DNA of 64,000 bases from Cupriavidus pauculus. Lineage in GTDB: Bacteria; Pseudomonadota; Gammaproteobacteria; Burkholderiales; Burkholderiaceae. The notes under the pieces are model-generated. The model was given only the letters and a program-made list of their open reading frames with translations, was not told where the DNA came from and made no database searches. Both the position numbers and the translations under genes were made by a program. Of the stretch, positions 18,093-26,691 are shown in pieces (the stretch's first letter is position 1; each line of letters begins with the position of its first letter). Location of the stretch: assembly GCF_003854935.1 (NCBI RefSeq), contig NZ_CP033969.1, positions 1,550,001 to 1,614,000 of the forward strand, given 5' to 3'.

Positions 18093-18892
18093 TGGCCGGC
18101 ACGGTCACTTTCGCGCGTGAGGGACAGGTGGCCACGGTCACGCTGTCCCATCCGGGCAAGCTCAACGCGATCTCGGCCGGCATGTGGCAGGCGCTGGCCG
18201 CCGGGTTTGGCGCGCTCGCCGCCGATGTGGCCGATGGCACCGCGCGCGCGCTGCGCTGCGTGGTGGTGCGCGGCGCCGACGGCAACTTTGCCGCTGGCGC
18301 CGACATCGCCGAGTTCCCGACCGTGCGCGGCAATGCCGACGCGGTGCGGCGCTACCACGCCGACACCATCGCCCCGGCGCTGCGCGCCATCGCCGAATGC
18401 CCGCTGCCCACGCTGGCGGCCATCGAAGGCGTCTGCGTGGGCGGCGGGCTGGAGATTGCCTGCAACTGTGACCTGCGCATCGCCGCGGCGGGCAGCCGCT
18501 TCGGCGTGCCGATCAACCGGCTGGGCTTTCCGATGGCGCCGGGCGAGCTCCAGGGCCTGCTGGCGCTGGCCGGGCGCGCCGTCACGCTGGAAATCCTGCT
18601 GGAAGGCCGCGTGTTCGACGCCGCCGAGGCCGCCGCCAAGGGCCTGCTGACGCGCGTGGTGCCCGAGGCTGCCCTGCACGACGAGGTGGCCGCCACGGTG
18701 CAGCGCCTGTGCGCGGGCGCGCCGCTGGCCGCGCGCATCAACAAGGCCACGATCCGCCGCCTGTCGCCGGCCCCGGCGCCGCTGACGGTGGCCGAACTGG
18801 ATGCCCACTTTGCCTACGCCGGCAGCCGCGACCATGCCGAGGGCGTGGCCGCGTTCCTGGCGCACCGGCCTCCGGATTTCACCGGGGAGTAA
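18092..18892 (+). CDS. Enoyl-CoA hydratase/isomerase (crotonase) family protein, atypical active site
   Basis: A 266-residue crotonase-fold protein with the oxyanion-hole motifs FAAGADI (residues 67-72) and GGGLE (Glu121). In hydratases a second catalytic Glu follows in FGxPE; here the site reads FGVPIN, so that position is Ile141. A simple 2-enoyl-CoA hydratase is therefore unlikely; isomerase, hydrolase or decarboxylase activity on a CoA ester is possible. ATG 18092 shares a base with the upstream stop, indicating coupling. The link to malonate metabolism is by position. Confidence 0.85.
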   Translation: MAGTVTFAREGQVATVTLSHPGKLNAISAGMWQALAAGFGALAADVADGTARALRCVVVRGADGNFAAGADIAEFPTVRGNADAVRRYHADTIAPALRAIAECPLPTLAAIEGVCVGGGLEIACNCDLRIAAAGSRFGVPINRLGFPMAPGELQGLLALAGRAVTLEILLEGRVFDAAEAAAKGLLTRVVPEAALHDEVAATVQRLCAGAPLAARINKATIRRLSPAPAPLTVAELDAHFAYAGSRDHAEGVAAFLAHRPPDFTGE

Positions 18893-18977
18893 TATGTCGG
18901 CCGGCCGGCTATCATGGCCGGCTGCCCAGGCTTTTCCGCTGCCACCCCCGGGCATGCCATTCCAATCGCTCCGTACC

Positions 18978-20531
18978 ATGAACGCCAACCTGTTCGCCCT
19001 GTTCGAATCCCGCTTTCCCGAAGACCGCGGCGCCTGCTGCATCGAGACGCACGACGGCCTGTACTACTCCTGGGACGACCTGGACCGTGCCACGGCCAAG
19101 ATCGCCAACCTGCTGACCGCGCTGACGCTGCCCGCCGGCGCGCGCGTGGCGGTGCAGGTGGAAAAGTCCGTCGAGGCGCTGTGCCTGTACCTGGCCACGC
19201 TGCGCGCCGGGCTGGTCTACCTGCCGCTGAACACCGCCTACCAGGAAGCCGAGATCGACTACTTCATCGGCAACGCCGAGCCGGCGGTGGTGGTCTGCAG
19301 CAGCGCGAACTTTGGCTGGGTGTCCAAGGTGGCGTTCAAGCACAACACGCACCACGTGTTCACGCTCGACGAGAATCGCACCGGGTCGCTGCTGCAGCGC
19401 GCGGCTGCCCAGCCGGACACCTTTGCCACGGTGCCGCGCAAGGAGGACGACCTGGCGGCCATCCTGTACACGTCGGGCACCACGGGGCGCAGCAAGGGCG
19501 CCATGTTGACGCACGGCAACCTGGCGTCGAACGCGCAGACGCTGCATGCGTACTGGGGCTGGCGCAGCGACGACGTGCTGCTGCACATGCTGCCGATCTT
19601 CCACGTGCACGGCCTGTTCGTGGCGTCGCACGGCGCGCTGCTGGCCGGCGCCAAGATGATCTGGGCGCCCCGGCTGGACATGGGCCAGCTGTTGAAATTC
19701 ATCCCGCGCAGCACGGTCATGATGGGCGTGCCGACGTACTACGTGCGCATGGTGCAGGAGCCGCGCTTCGACCAGGACCTGTGCCGCAACATGCGGCTGT
19801 TCGTGTCGGGCTCGGCGCCGCTGCTGCTGGAAACATTCGACGCATTCCGCGAGAAGACCGGCCATACGATCCTGGAACGCTACGGCATGAGCGAGACCGT
19901 GATGCTGGTGTCGAATCCGTACGATGCGGCGCTGGGCGAGCGCATCGGCGGCACCGTCGGCATGCCGCTGCCGGGCGTGTCGGTGCGTGTGATGGATGGG
20001 GAAGGGCGGCTGTGCGAGCCGGGCGTGATCGGCAATGTCGAGGTCAAGGGCCCGAACGTGTTCAAGGGCTACTGGCGCATGCCGGAAAAGACCGCCGAGG
20101 AATTCACCGCCGATGGCTGGTTCAAGACCGGCGATGTGGGCCGCTTCGGCGGCGCCATCGTCAGCCAGGCCGGCGAACGCAAGGTGCCGGACCAGTACCT
20201 GACCATCGTCGGCCGCAGCAAGGACCTGATTATCTCGGGCGGCTACAACGTCTACCCGAAGGAAATCGAGAGCTTTATCGACGAGATGCCGGGCGTGGCC
20301 GAGTCCGCCGTGATCGGCGTGCCCCATGCCGACTTTGGTGAGGCCGTGGTGGCCGTGGTGGTGCGCAAGCCCGGTGCCGACATCGACGAAGCCGGCATGA
20401 TCGGAACGCTCAAGGGCCGCATCGCCAACTTCAAGGTGCCCAAGCGTGTGCACGTGGTGGACGAACTGCCGCGCAACACGATGGGCAAGGTCCAGAAGAA
20501 CGTACTGCGCCAGCAGTTTGCGGGCATCTGA
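18978..20531 (+). CDS. matB: Malonyl-CoA synthetase (malonate-CoA ligase)
   Basis: ANL-superfamily AMP-forming ligase, 517 residues, with the phosphate loop YTSGTTGRSKGA, the YGMSE block, the hinge/core GWFKTGDVG and the C-terminal lysine region PRNTMGKVQKN. The beginning MNANLFALFESRFP is like MatB proteins, and the adjacent malonyl-CoA decarboxylase supports malonate as substrate. The start at 18978 has a weak ribosome site; ATG 18954 is an alternative. Last gene of the malonate cluster, followed by a GC-rich hairpin. Confidence 0.88.
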   Translation: MNANLFALFESRFPEDRGACCIETHDGLYYSWDDLDRATAKIANLLTALTLPAGARVAVQVEKSVEALCLYLATLRAGLVYLPLNTAYQEAEIDYFIGNAEPAVVVCSSANFGWVSKVAFKHNTHHVFTLDENRTGSLLQRAAAQPDTFATVPRKEDDLAAILYTSGTTGRSKGAMLTHGNLASNAQTLHAYWGWRSDDVLLHMLPIFHVHGLFVASHGALLAGAKMIWAPRLDMGQLLKFIPRSTVMMGVPTYYVRMVQEPRFDQDLCRNMRLFVSGSAPLLLETFDAFREKTGHTILERYGMSETVMLVSNPYDAALGERIGGTVGMPLPGVSVRVMDGEGRLCEPGVIGNVEVKGPNVFKGYWRMPEKTAEEFTADGWFKTGDVGRFGGAIVSQAGERKVPDQYLTIVGRSKDLIISGGYNVYPKEIESFIDEMPGVAESAVIGVPHADFGEAVVAVVVRKPGADIDEAGMIGTLKGRIANFKVPKRVHVVDELPRNTMGKVQKNVLRQQFAGI

Positions 20532-20560
20532 GGCCCGCCGGATACGGATTTGCGGGATTT

Positions 20561-20590
20561 GCGCCCGGCCCCCGCGCGGGGCCCGGGCGC
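20561..20590. terminator. GC-rich hairpin between matB and the SIMPL gene
   Basis: A 30-base almost perfect palindrome (one C-C mismatch on each arm) built from GCGCCCGG and CCGGGCGC with a CCCCGCGCGGGG centre. It lies between converging genes and probably blocks read-through, although there is no T-run. Confidence 0.55.
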
Positions 20591-20600
20591 AACGGACCGC

Positions 20601-21299
20601 TTACTTCACCATCTGCACCGACCCGTTGACCGACACGGTCACCTGGGTCTTGCCGCCTTCCACCGGGATCGGCATGGCGGCGTCGGCGGACATGGCCTTG
20701 GCCGCGTACATGCGCGGCATCGGCGGCACCATGCCGCCCTGCTCGTTGACCGCAACCTCGCGGATCGTATAGCCGCTGTAGCCGAACAGCTTGGCGGTGG
20801 CCTGCGCCTTGTCGCGGAACGCGGCGACGGCCTGGTCGGCCAGCTTCTGCTCGGCCGCCATGCGGGCCTCGCGCGACAGCGAGAACGCCACGTTCTGCAC
20901 CTGCATCTGGCCGGCCAGTTCGCCCGCCAGCTTCGACACGGCCGCGAAATCCTTCGACTTGAGCTGGATCTCCGAGCGCCCGCGCCAGGTGCTGATCTTG
21001 CCGTTGCGGTCCGTGTTCGGATGGATCGTGAAGCCGCCCGACTGGGCCTCCACGCCCGAGACCCGCTTGGCCTGGGCCAGCGCGGCCTGTGTGCGCTGTG
21101 CCAGCGCGCTGGAGATGGCTGACGGCTCCGGGCCTTCCTGCTCGGCGGCCAGGACCATTGTGACGACGTCGGTCGGCACCTCGGTCACGGCCTCGGCGTT
21201 GAGCGACAGCACGCCCGATGGTTGCGGCATGGTCACGGTCTGGGCCGAGGCCATGGCGGCGCAGGTACCCAGCAGCGAAGCGGCCAACAGTTTCTTCAT
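20601..21299 (-). CDS. SIMPL-domain (DUF541) exported protein
   Basis: A 232-residue protein with a Sec signal peptide at residues 1-19 (ending AMASA) and a SIMPL/DUF541 body (about 28-230), including SLNAEAVTEVPTDVVTM and the repeat-like helical middle. Bacterial members are periplasmic or outer-membrane associated and their function is poorly known; one is linked to oxidative stress in E. coli (YggE). It ends on beta strand VTVSVNGSVQMVK. It follows the EVE gene on the same strand after a 138-bp gap. Confidence 0.88.
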   Translation of the reverse strand: MKKLLAASLLGTCAAMASAQTVTMPQPSGVLSLNAEAVTEVPTDVVTMVLAAEQEGPEPSAISSALAQRTQAALAQAKRVSGVEAQSGGFTIHPNTDRNGKISTWRGRSEIQLKSKDFAAVSKLAGELAGQMQVQNVAFSLSREARMAAEQKLADQAVAAFRDKAQATAKLFGYSGYTIREVAVNEQGGMVPPMPRMYAAKAMSADAAMPIPVEGGKTQVTVSVNGSVQMVK

Positions 21300-21437
21300 A
21301 TTGTTCTCCGATCAATGTGATGGCTATCAGATACGGGTTCGCGCGTTTCGTTCCGCGCGCGGGCCAGCAGGGCGATCCAACGGGCGAGCGGCCCGATCGG
21401 GGTCAAGGCGGGGCAAGAAAACCGGGCGCCGCGGCGG

Positions 21438-21911
21438 CTATTTCATCAGCTTTTCGGTGATGTAGCGCCATTCGGCCGGCGTGACCGGCGTGATCGACAG
21501 CCGGTTGCCCCGGCGCAGCACGACCATGTCGGCCAGCGCATCGTGCTCGCGCAGGGCCGGCAGCGGCACCAGCGCACTCTTGCTGACGAAACGCACGTCC
21601 ACGAGCGACCAGCGCGGGTCGTCGGGCTTCGACGCCTTGTCGTAATAGTCGCTCTTGGGATCGAACTGCGTGGGATCGGGGTAGGGCTGGGAGCTGACCT
21701 CGGCCAGGCCGGCAATGCCCGGCTCCGGGCACGACGAGTGGTAGAACAGCACGCCGTCGCCGATGCGCATCTGGTCGCGCATGAAGTTGCGGGCCTGGTA
21801 GTTGCGCACGCCCGTCCAGGGCAGCGTGCCCTCCCGGGCAAGGTCGTCGATGCTGGCTTCGTCCGGTTCGGACTTCATCAGCCAGTACTGGCGGGCGCGC
21901 TGTTCGGCCAT
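21438..21911 (-). CDS. EVE domain protein
   Basis: A 157-residue one-domain protein. EVE domains belong to the PUA-like fold and bind modified bases in DNA or RNA. The start region YWLMKSEPDEASIDDL and the GVRNYQARNFMRDQMRIGD block are typical, as is YYDKASKPDDPRW. ATG 21911 is preferred; a TTG six bases earlier is also in frame. Located just after the 6S RNA gene on the same strand, a placement seen in other betaproteobacteria. Target is unknown. Confidence 0.9.
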   Translation of the reverse strand: MAEQRARQYWLMKSEPDEASIDDLAREGTLPWTGVRNYQARNFMRDQMRIGDGVLFYHSSCPEPGIAGLAEVSSQPYPDPTQFDPKSDYYDKASKPDDPRWSLVDVRFVSKSALVPLPALREHDALADMVVLRRGNRLSITPVTPAEWRYITEKLMK

Positions 21912-21955
21912 GGTCAATGGATGACAGGTCAGATGACAGGTCGGGAGGCGAAATG

Positions 21956-21986
21956 AAAAAGGCGGTGGTTCGTTGAAACCACCGCC
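21956..21986 (-). terminator. Rho-independent terminator of 6S RNA
   Basis: A perfect 10-bp stem GGCGGTGGTT (21961-21970) with AACCACCGCC (21977-21986), 6-base loop, followed on the minus strand by a run of five T. It lies just past the 6S RNA and before the EVE gene. Confidence 0.9.
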
Positions 21987-21989
21987 TCT

Positions 21990-22182
21990 TCATCACTTGA
22001 AGGGGGTCCCCGCCTTGGCCGCTGGGTCGGCATCCTGAACCCAAGTGAGGTTCAGAGTGGCTGCGGAAGTCGTATTTCGGGTACATCACCCACTCAGGGA
22101 GTCCAGGCTGGGCCCAGACTATGAATGCGGCGACGCGCTCGCCCACACGACATGATCCCGCACCATGCAATGCATATCGGTT
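21990..22182 (-). ncRNA. ssrS: 6S RNA
   Basis: Binds the sigma-70 RNA polymerase holoenzyme and lowers transcription in stationary phase. Support: position directly downstream of zapA on the same strand, as in E. coli; the CCCTGAG motif followed by a large open region; a GAGTGG/CCACTC pair (22090-22095 with 22055-22060); the conserved hairpin TGAACC...GGTTCA (22036-22054); a closing helix GTCG..GCAT with ATGCCGAC; and an intrinsic terminator right after. The 5' end is estimated from a weak -10 (TCATAA at 22195-22190) and a typical length near 190 bases. Confidence 0.8.
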
Positions 22183-22222
22183 CAAGGAGTTATGACCCTC
22201 ACGAACCAGGCAGGGAAACTGT

Positions 22223-22278
22223 CAAACGTCTGACCTGTGTTCCTGTGCGTGCAGCACGCTCGGGATGTCAGACGTTTG
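22223..22278. repeat. 12-bp perfect inverted repeat upstream of 6S RNA
   Basis: CAAACGTCTGAC (22223-22234) and GTCAGACGTTTG (22267-22278) are exact reverse complements, 32 bases apart. They lie 40-95 bases before the estimated 6S RNA start. They could be a regulator-binding site or a hairpin in a longer zapA-6S transcript; there is no adjoining T-run. Confidence 0.6.
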
Positions 22279-22370
22279 CCGTTTCAAACTAGGATGGGAT
22301 GGAAACGGCGGCCAGGCACGATAACCCGACCATCCAGCTGCGTCGGTCGCACGCGCCGCGCAGTGGCTCC

Positions 22371-22399
22371 ACTATACACCGCGAGGTCGGGCATACCAA
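22371..22399 (-). promoter_or_regulatory. Sigma-70 promoter reading toward 6S RNA
   Basis: On the minus strand TTGGTA (22399-22394), a 17-base spacer and TATAGT (22376-22371) make a good sigma-70 promoter, with a start expected near 22364. It lies about 180 bases upstream of the estimated 6S RNA 5' end and downstream of zapA. E. coli ssrS also has a distal promoter giving a long precursor, so this may be the equivalent. Confidence 0.5.
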
Positions 22400-22537
22400 G
22401 TCGGACCTGTCGCGTCGTTACATTTTCCACCACACCTGTCGCCACGCCCACACAGGGCGCGGCATCGGCTTCACATGGCCGTCATATGTGGCCACCGCCG
22501 CGCAATTCAAGCATGCGCGGCAGGGTTTTTCAGCGGC

Positions 22538-22861
22538 TCAGCGCGTGCCCACGTGGGCGTACTGGCGCAGCGCCTCGTCGGCGCGTTCGTTGAGTTCGCG
22601 GATGCGCGCGCGCACCGCGTCCACGGGGATCGCGCCGTCCTCTTCCTGCTTGCGGCGGGCCGCCAGCAGGTCGGACGCGATGCTGATCGCGGCCATCACG
22701 GCTACGCGCTCCACGCCCTTGGCCGCCACGCTGCCCTTGAGCTTGTTCATCTTGTCGTCGACCAGCGCCACGGCCTCCAGCAGCGCGGCCTCGTTGTCCG
22801 GCGAGATCGCGAAGCGATAGGGCTGGCCGGCGATGTTCACTTCCACTTGCTTGTTGCTCAT
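22538..22861 (-). CDS. zapA: Cell division protein ZapA
   Basis: Small FtsZ-binding protein that bundles FtsZ filaments at the division ring. The 107-residue protein has the ZapA N-terminal beta region VEVNIAGQPYRFA and the long C-terminal coiled-coil helix from about residue 60, with AVMAAISIASDLL. Its start overlaps the stop of the upstream coiled-coil gene (ATGA). 6S RNA follows downstream, the usual order. Confidence 0.93.
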   Translation of the reverse strand: MSNKQVEVNIAGQPYRFAISPDNEAALLEAVALVDDKMNKLKGSVAAKGVERVAVMAAISIASDLLAARRKQEEDGAIPVDAVRARIRELNERADEALRQYAHVGTR

Positions 22862-23178
22862 GCATGTTCTCCGGGGGCTTGCTGCGAACCTTCCGCCGCG
22901 GCACGCGGGCCGTCGCCCAGCAGGTCGAGCTGGCGCGCATCGCTGGCGGTGGGCAGCTTGTCCAGGATGGACTGGATGCGCAACTGGGCTTCCTCGATCT
23001 TGATATTGAGCAGTTCGCGGTCGGCCGCCATGGCTTCGCGGTCCGCGCGCAACTGGCCCGCCTCGGCCTGCAGGCGGTCGATCTCCGCCCGCAGCCGCTG
23101 GTTTTCCGCCGCCAGGGTGTCCGCATGGTGCAGCACACGTCCGATCTTGGCGGCCAGTTGTTCGAGTTCGTTGAGCAT
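22858..23178 (-). CDS. Small coiled-coil protein, ZapB-like (TIGR02449 type)
   Basis: A 106-residue protein whose residues 1-70 form a nearly continuous heptad coiled coil (MLNELEQLAAKIGRVL, then repeated Leu/Ala-Glu-Arg heptads) and whose tail is Ala/Gly-rich. Proteins like this sit immediately upstream of zapA in beta- and gammaproteobacteria and are thought to act in division with ZapA. ATG 23178 is the start where the coiled coil begins; the frame is open further upstream without coding character. Overlaps zapA by four bases. Confidence 0.82.
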   Translation of the reverse strand: MLNELEQLAAKIGRVLHHADTLAAENQRLRAEIDRLQAEAGQLRADREAMAADRELLNIKIEEAQLRIQSILDKLPTASDARQLDLLGDGPRAAAEGSQQAPGEHA

Positions 23179-23361
23179 AGTGCCTGTCGTGTCCGGTAAG
23201 GAGTAAGGGTCAGGTTTCGGGATTCTAGCCGATGCACGCACGCTGGCTACCTGCAACAAGCCCGGTGAGACTTGCGTGCCGCACGGAAGTTGCACGGATC
23301 GCCGCCGATCGGCCCGATTGCGCGCGTCATCCGGTGGTTATCGGCAACCTGATCCATCGCA

Positions 23362-23390
23362 TTGACGCCAACTTTGAAACTCCCTACACT
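23362..23390 (+). promoter_or_regulatory. Promoter of the riboswitch-controlled btuB operon
   Basis: TTGACG (23362-23367), a 17-base spacer and TACACT (23385-23390) form a strong sigma-70 promoter. The transcript would start near 23397, only a few bases before the cobalamin riboswitch. Confidence 0.72.
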
Positions 23391-23399
23391 CGCGCACGT

Positions 23400-23668
23400 T
23401 CCAGGTGCTCGCAGCCCTTTCGCAGGCGCTGCAGTTCAACGGGAAACAGGGAGCCGGGGTGCCGCTGCCAGACTGGATATCGCCAGCCTGGACAGCGCGG
23501 CGCGGGCCAACCTGTGCTGCCCCCGCAACGGTAAGCGACCGCGGACACGCTCATGACGAGCGTCGCCCGCAGGGCCGGCCAAGCGCCACTGATCCAATTT
23601 CGTCAGCCTCTGGCGATCCGATCGGGAAGGCGGCCTGCCTGATGTCGTCAGCCCGGATACCGGCCTGA
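23400..23668 (+). promoter_or_regulatory. Cobalamin riboswitch upstream of btuB
   Basis: Adenosylcobalamin-binding leader that normally shuts off expression when B12 is plentiful. Conserved pieces appear in order: AGGTGCTCGCAG-like P2 entry at 23403, AACGGGAAACAGGGAGCCGG at about 23439-23458, CCCCCGCAACGGTAAGCG at about 23519-23536, GGGAAGGCGGCC near 23622, and the B12 box AGCCCGGATACCGGCC ending about 23665. An inverted repeat GAACGG...CCGTTC (23722-23739), just before the btuB start, may be part of the expression platform hiding the ribosome site. Confidence 0.93.
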
Positions 23669-23754
23669 AGAACGCGGGCGTCCGCCCCTTGCGGCGCCCA
23701 TTCGCCAACAGGTCCGCGGGGGAACGGACCCGGCCGTTCTCTTCCATCCTGCTC

Positions 23755-25680
23755 ATGCGTTCCACGCCTTCCAGGTCGACTGCCGCGGCAAAGCCGCCGG
23801 TCCGCCTATCCACGTCCGCCATCGTGGCGGCCGTTGCCGTCCTGTCCGCCGCCCCGGTGCCGGGCCTTGCCCAGACCGCGCCGGCCGATGCCGCGCCGTC
23901 GCAATCCCAGCCGCAATCCCAGCCGCAGGCCCTGGCGCCCGTCGTCGTCACCGCCTCGCGCACCGCGCAGAGCGTGACCGAGGCGCTGCCGCACACCACG
24001 GTGGTGACCCAGGAGGACATCGTCAATTCGCAGGCGCCCGACCTGCGCTCGCTGCTGCGCGGCCAGGCCGGCGTGGAATTCGCCGTCAACGGCGGCATGG
24101 GGGCCAACACGTCGCTGTTCATGCGCGGCGCCAACTCCAACCAGGTGCTCATCCTGATCGATGGCGTGCGCGTGTCCGGCGCCAGCAGCGGCACGGCCCA
24201 GCTTGCCAACATCCTGCCCGACGAGATCGACCACATCGAGGTGGTGCGCGGCAACGTGTCGGCGCTGTACGGGTCCGACGCCATCGGCGGCGTGGTGCAG
24301 GTCTTCACCAAGAACGGCGCCGGCCACGCGCCGGCGGCCAATGCGCAGATCGAGTACGGCAGCAACAACACGCGCCAGGGCTCCGTGGGCTATGGCGGCC
24401 AGATCGGCGACACCACGTTCAACGTGACCGGGTCGATGTTCAAGACCGACGGCTTCTCGTCGATCAATACCAAACTGCGCCCGACCGCAAACCCGAACGA
24501 CAACCCGTACGAGAACAAGAGCGTCTCCGGCCAGCTCCGCCACAAGTTCACGCCCGACTGGGACGCAGGGGTGGCCGCGTACTACTCCGACAGCGACCTG
24601 TCCTACGACGGCGGCGGCCGCACCGACGATACCCGCCTGCTCAGCAAGCTCTACACGCTGTCCGCGTTCGCCAACGGCCGGCTGACGTCGGCCTGGACCA
24701 CGCACGTCAAGGTGGCGCAGAGCGAGGACCGCAGCGAGGGCCGCAAGAACGGCCTGTTCGACAGCCTGTTCAGCACGCGCAACCGCCAGTTCAACTGGCA
24801 GAACGAATACGCGCTGACGGCCGGCCACAAGCTGCTGTTCGGCACCGACTGGCTGCAGCAGGAGCTGACGTCCAGCGCCTACAACGCGCCGTCGCGCAAC
24901 GTGTTCTCGGTCTACGGCGGCTACGAGGGCCGCATCGGCCGGCACCAGCTTCAGCTGAACGGCCGCAACGACCACTATTCCGACTTCGGCAACCAGGGCA
25001 GCTTCTTCGCCGGCTACGGCTTCAACGTGACCGATCAGGTCAAGCTGATCGCCAACGTCAGCAACGCGTTCCGCGCGCCCACGTTCAACGAGCTGTACTA
25101 CCCCGGCTTTGGCCAGCCGAACCTGCAGCCCGAGCGGGCCAAGTCGGCCGAGGCTGGCGTGCAGGTCGATACCGTCAGCGCCGGCCTGCTGCGCGTGACC
25201 GCGTTCGAGACCCGCTACGACGACCTGATCGTGTCCACGCCGGTGGGCGTCGGCAGCGGCATCTACCTGGCCCAGAACGTCAACAAGGCCAAGGTGCAGG
25301 GCGTGGAGGCGTCGTGGCGCGCCACGGTCCTGGGCACTGACCTGGGCGCCAGCGTGACGTTCCAGAACCCGGTGGACGAAAGCAGCAATACCCAGTTGCT
25401 GCGCCGCGCGCGGCGCCATGCGTCGTTCGATGTGGGCCGCAACTTCGGCGACTGGCGCTTCGGCGGCGAGTGGCTGCTGTCGTCGTCGCGCATGGATTCC
25501 GGCTCGCGCCGGCTGGGCGGATACGGTATCGTCAACCTGACCGCCCGCTACAACATCGACAAGCAATGGTTCGTCGCCGCCCGCGTGGAAAACCTGTTCG
25601 ACAAGGACTACATGCTCGCCTACCCCTACAACACGCAGGGCCGTGCCGGCTTCATCACGCTTGGCTGGAGGCAGAAGTAA
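23755..25680 (+). CDS. btuB: TonB-dependent vitamin B12 receptor BtuB
   Basis: Outer-membrane barrel importing cobalamin with TonB energy. The 641-residue protein has a long signal peptide (about 1-42, ending GLAQ), a Gln/Pro linker, the TonB box near APVVVTASRT, a plug domain (LRSLLRGQAGVEF, NQVLILIDGVRVSG, IEVVRGNVSALYGSDAIGG) and a barrel ending in ...GFITLGWRQK. ATG 23755 is chosen because it opens the signal peptide; an in-frame TTG lies upstream. Control by the cobalamin riboswitch confirms the substrate. First gene of a plus-strand operon. Confidence 0.94.
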   Translation: MRSTPSRSTAAAKPPVRLSTSAIVAAVAVLSAAPVPGLAQTAPADAAPSQSQPQSQPQALAPVVVTASRTAQSVTEALPHTTVVTQEDIVNSQAPDLRSLLRGQAGVEFAVNGGMGANTSLFMRGANSNQVLILIDGVRVSGASSGTAQLANILPDEIDHIEVVRGNVSALYGSDAIGGVVQVFTKNGAGHAPAANAQIEYGSNNTRQGSVGYGGQIGDTTFNVTGSMFKTDGFSSINTKLRPTANPNDNPYENKSVSGQLRHKFTPDWDAGVAAYYSDSDLSYDGGGRTDDTRLLSKLYTLSAFANGRLTSAWTTHVKVAQSEDRSEGRKNGLFDSLFSTRNRQFNWQNEYALTAGHKLLFGTDWLQQELTSSAYNAPSRNVFSVYGGYEGRIGRHQLQLNGRNDHYSDFGNQGSFFAGYGFNVTDQVKLIANVSNAFRAPTFNELYYPGFGQPNLQPERAKSAEAGVQVDTVSAGLLRVTAFETRYDDLIVSTPVGVGSGIYLAQNVNKAKVQGVEASWRATVLGTDLGASVTFQNPVDESSNTQLLRRARRHASFDVGRNFGDWRFGGEWLLSSSRMDSGSRRLGGYGIVNLTARYNIDKQWFVAARVENLFDKDYMLAYPYNTQGRAGFITLGWRQK

Positions 25681-25683
25681 CCG

Positions 25684-26691
25684 ATGACTGACCTGCGGCG
25701 CGCGCTGGCTGTCTGGACGGTCCTGGCCCTGGCCGGCGCGGCCGTGTTCGCGCTGTCGCTGGCTGCGGGCAGCGTGGCGCTCGATGCCGGGCAGCTCTGG
25801 CAGGCGCTCTCCGGCGCCGACAGCGGCACGGCCGGCGCCATCGTCCGCGAGCTGCGGCTGCCGCGCGCGGCCGCGGCGTTTGCCTGCGGCGGCCTGCTGG
25901 CGCTGTCCGGCGCGCTGATGCAGGTGCTGCTGCGCAATCCGCTGGCCGAGCCCTACGTGCTGGGCGTGTCCGGCGGGGCATCCACCGGCGCGCTGATGGC
26001 GATGCTGCTGACGCTGCCGGTCTGGATGGTGCAGGCCGGCGCGGCCGGCGGCGCGCTGGCGTCGATGCTGCTGGTGGCCACGCTGGCGCGGCGCGACCTG
26101 CTTCACCCGCAGGTGCAGGGCGGCCACCACGAGGCCGGCGCCCGGCTGCTGCTGACCGGCGTGATCCTGGCGGCCGGCTGGAGCGCCGTCATCATGCTGA
26201 TCCTGGCCATCGCCCCGGAATCGCGCCTGCGCGGCATGCTGTTCTGGCTGACCGGCGACCTGGGCGGCACGGCCAGCTACGGCTGGGCGATGACCACGCT
26301 GGTGGTGGCGCTGGCCCTGGCCATGCCGATGGCGCGCGCGCTGAACGTGATGCTGCTGGGCGAAACGGTGGCGCAGTCGCTGGGCGTGCGCGTGGGCCGC
26401 GTGCGGCTGGCCACGTTCCTGATCGCGTCGGTGTCGATTGCGGCGGCCATCACCACGGCCGGCTCCATCGGCTTCATCGGCCTGGTGGTGCCGCACATGG
26501 TGCGGCTGGCCTGGGGCAACGACCAGCGCCAGTTGCTGCCGGCGTCGGTGCTGCTGGGCGGCACGCTGCTGATGGCCGCCGACCTGATCGCCCGCACCGT
26601 GATCGCGCCCGCGCAGTTGCCTGTGGGCGTCATCACCGCGCTGCTGGGCGTGCCCACCTTCCTCTACCTGCTGCTGCGGAGGCCGCGATGA
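25684..26691 (+). CDS. btuC: Vitamin B12 ABC transporter permease BtuC (FecCD family)
   Basis: Inner-membrane permease, 335 residues, about ten helices, with FecCD signatures RLPRAAAAFACGGLLALSGA and NPLAEPYVLGVSGGAS, and the C-terminal GFIGLVVPHMVRL coupling region. It starts 3 bases after btuB and overlaps btuD by ATGA. The partner binding protein BtuF is encoded at 30722 on the other strand. Iron-chelate transport is the alternative for this family, but operon and riboswitch favour B12. Confidence 0.92.
   Translation: MTDLRRALAVWTVLALAGAAVFALSLAAGSVALDAGQLWQALSGADSGTAGAIVRELRLPRAAAAFACGGLLALSGALMQVLLRNPLAEPYVLGVSGGASTGALMAMLLTLPVWMVQAGAAGGALASMLLVATLARRDLLHPQVQGGHHEAGARLLLTGVILAAGWSAVIMLILAIAPESRLRGMLFWLTGDLGGTASYGWAMTTLVVALALAMPMARALNVMLLGETVAQSLGVRVGRVRLATFLIASVSIAAAITTAGSIGFIGLVVPHMVRLAWGNDQRQLLPASVLLGGTLLMAADLIARTVIAPAQLPVGVITALLGVPTFLYLLLRRPR

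Noticed and set aside
23806-26496. 896-codon open frame on the minus strand across btuB and btuC
   Set aside because: It is antisense to two well-supported genes, is His/Arg/Gly-rich and low-complexity, and arises from strong third-position GC bias.
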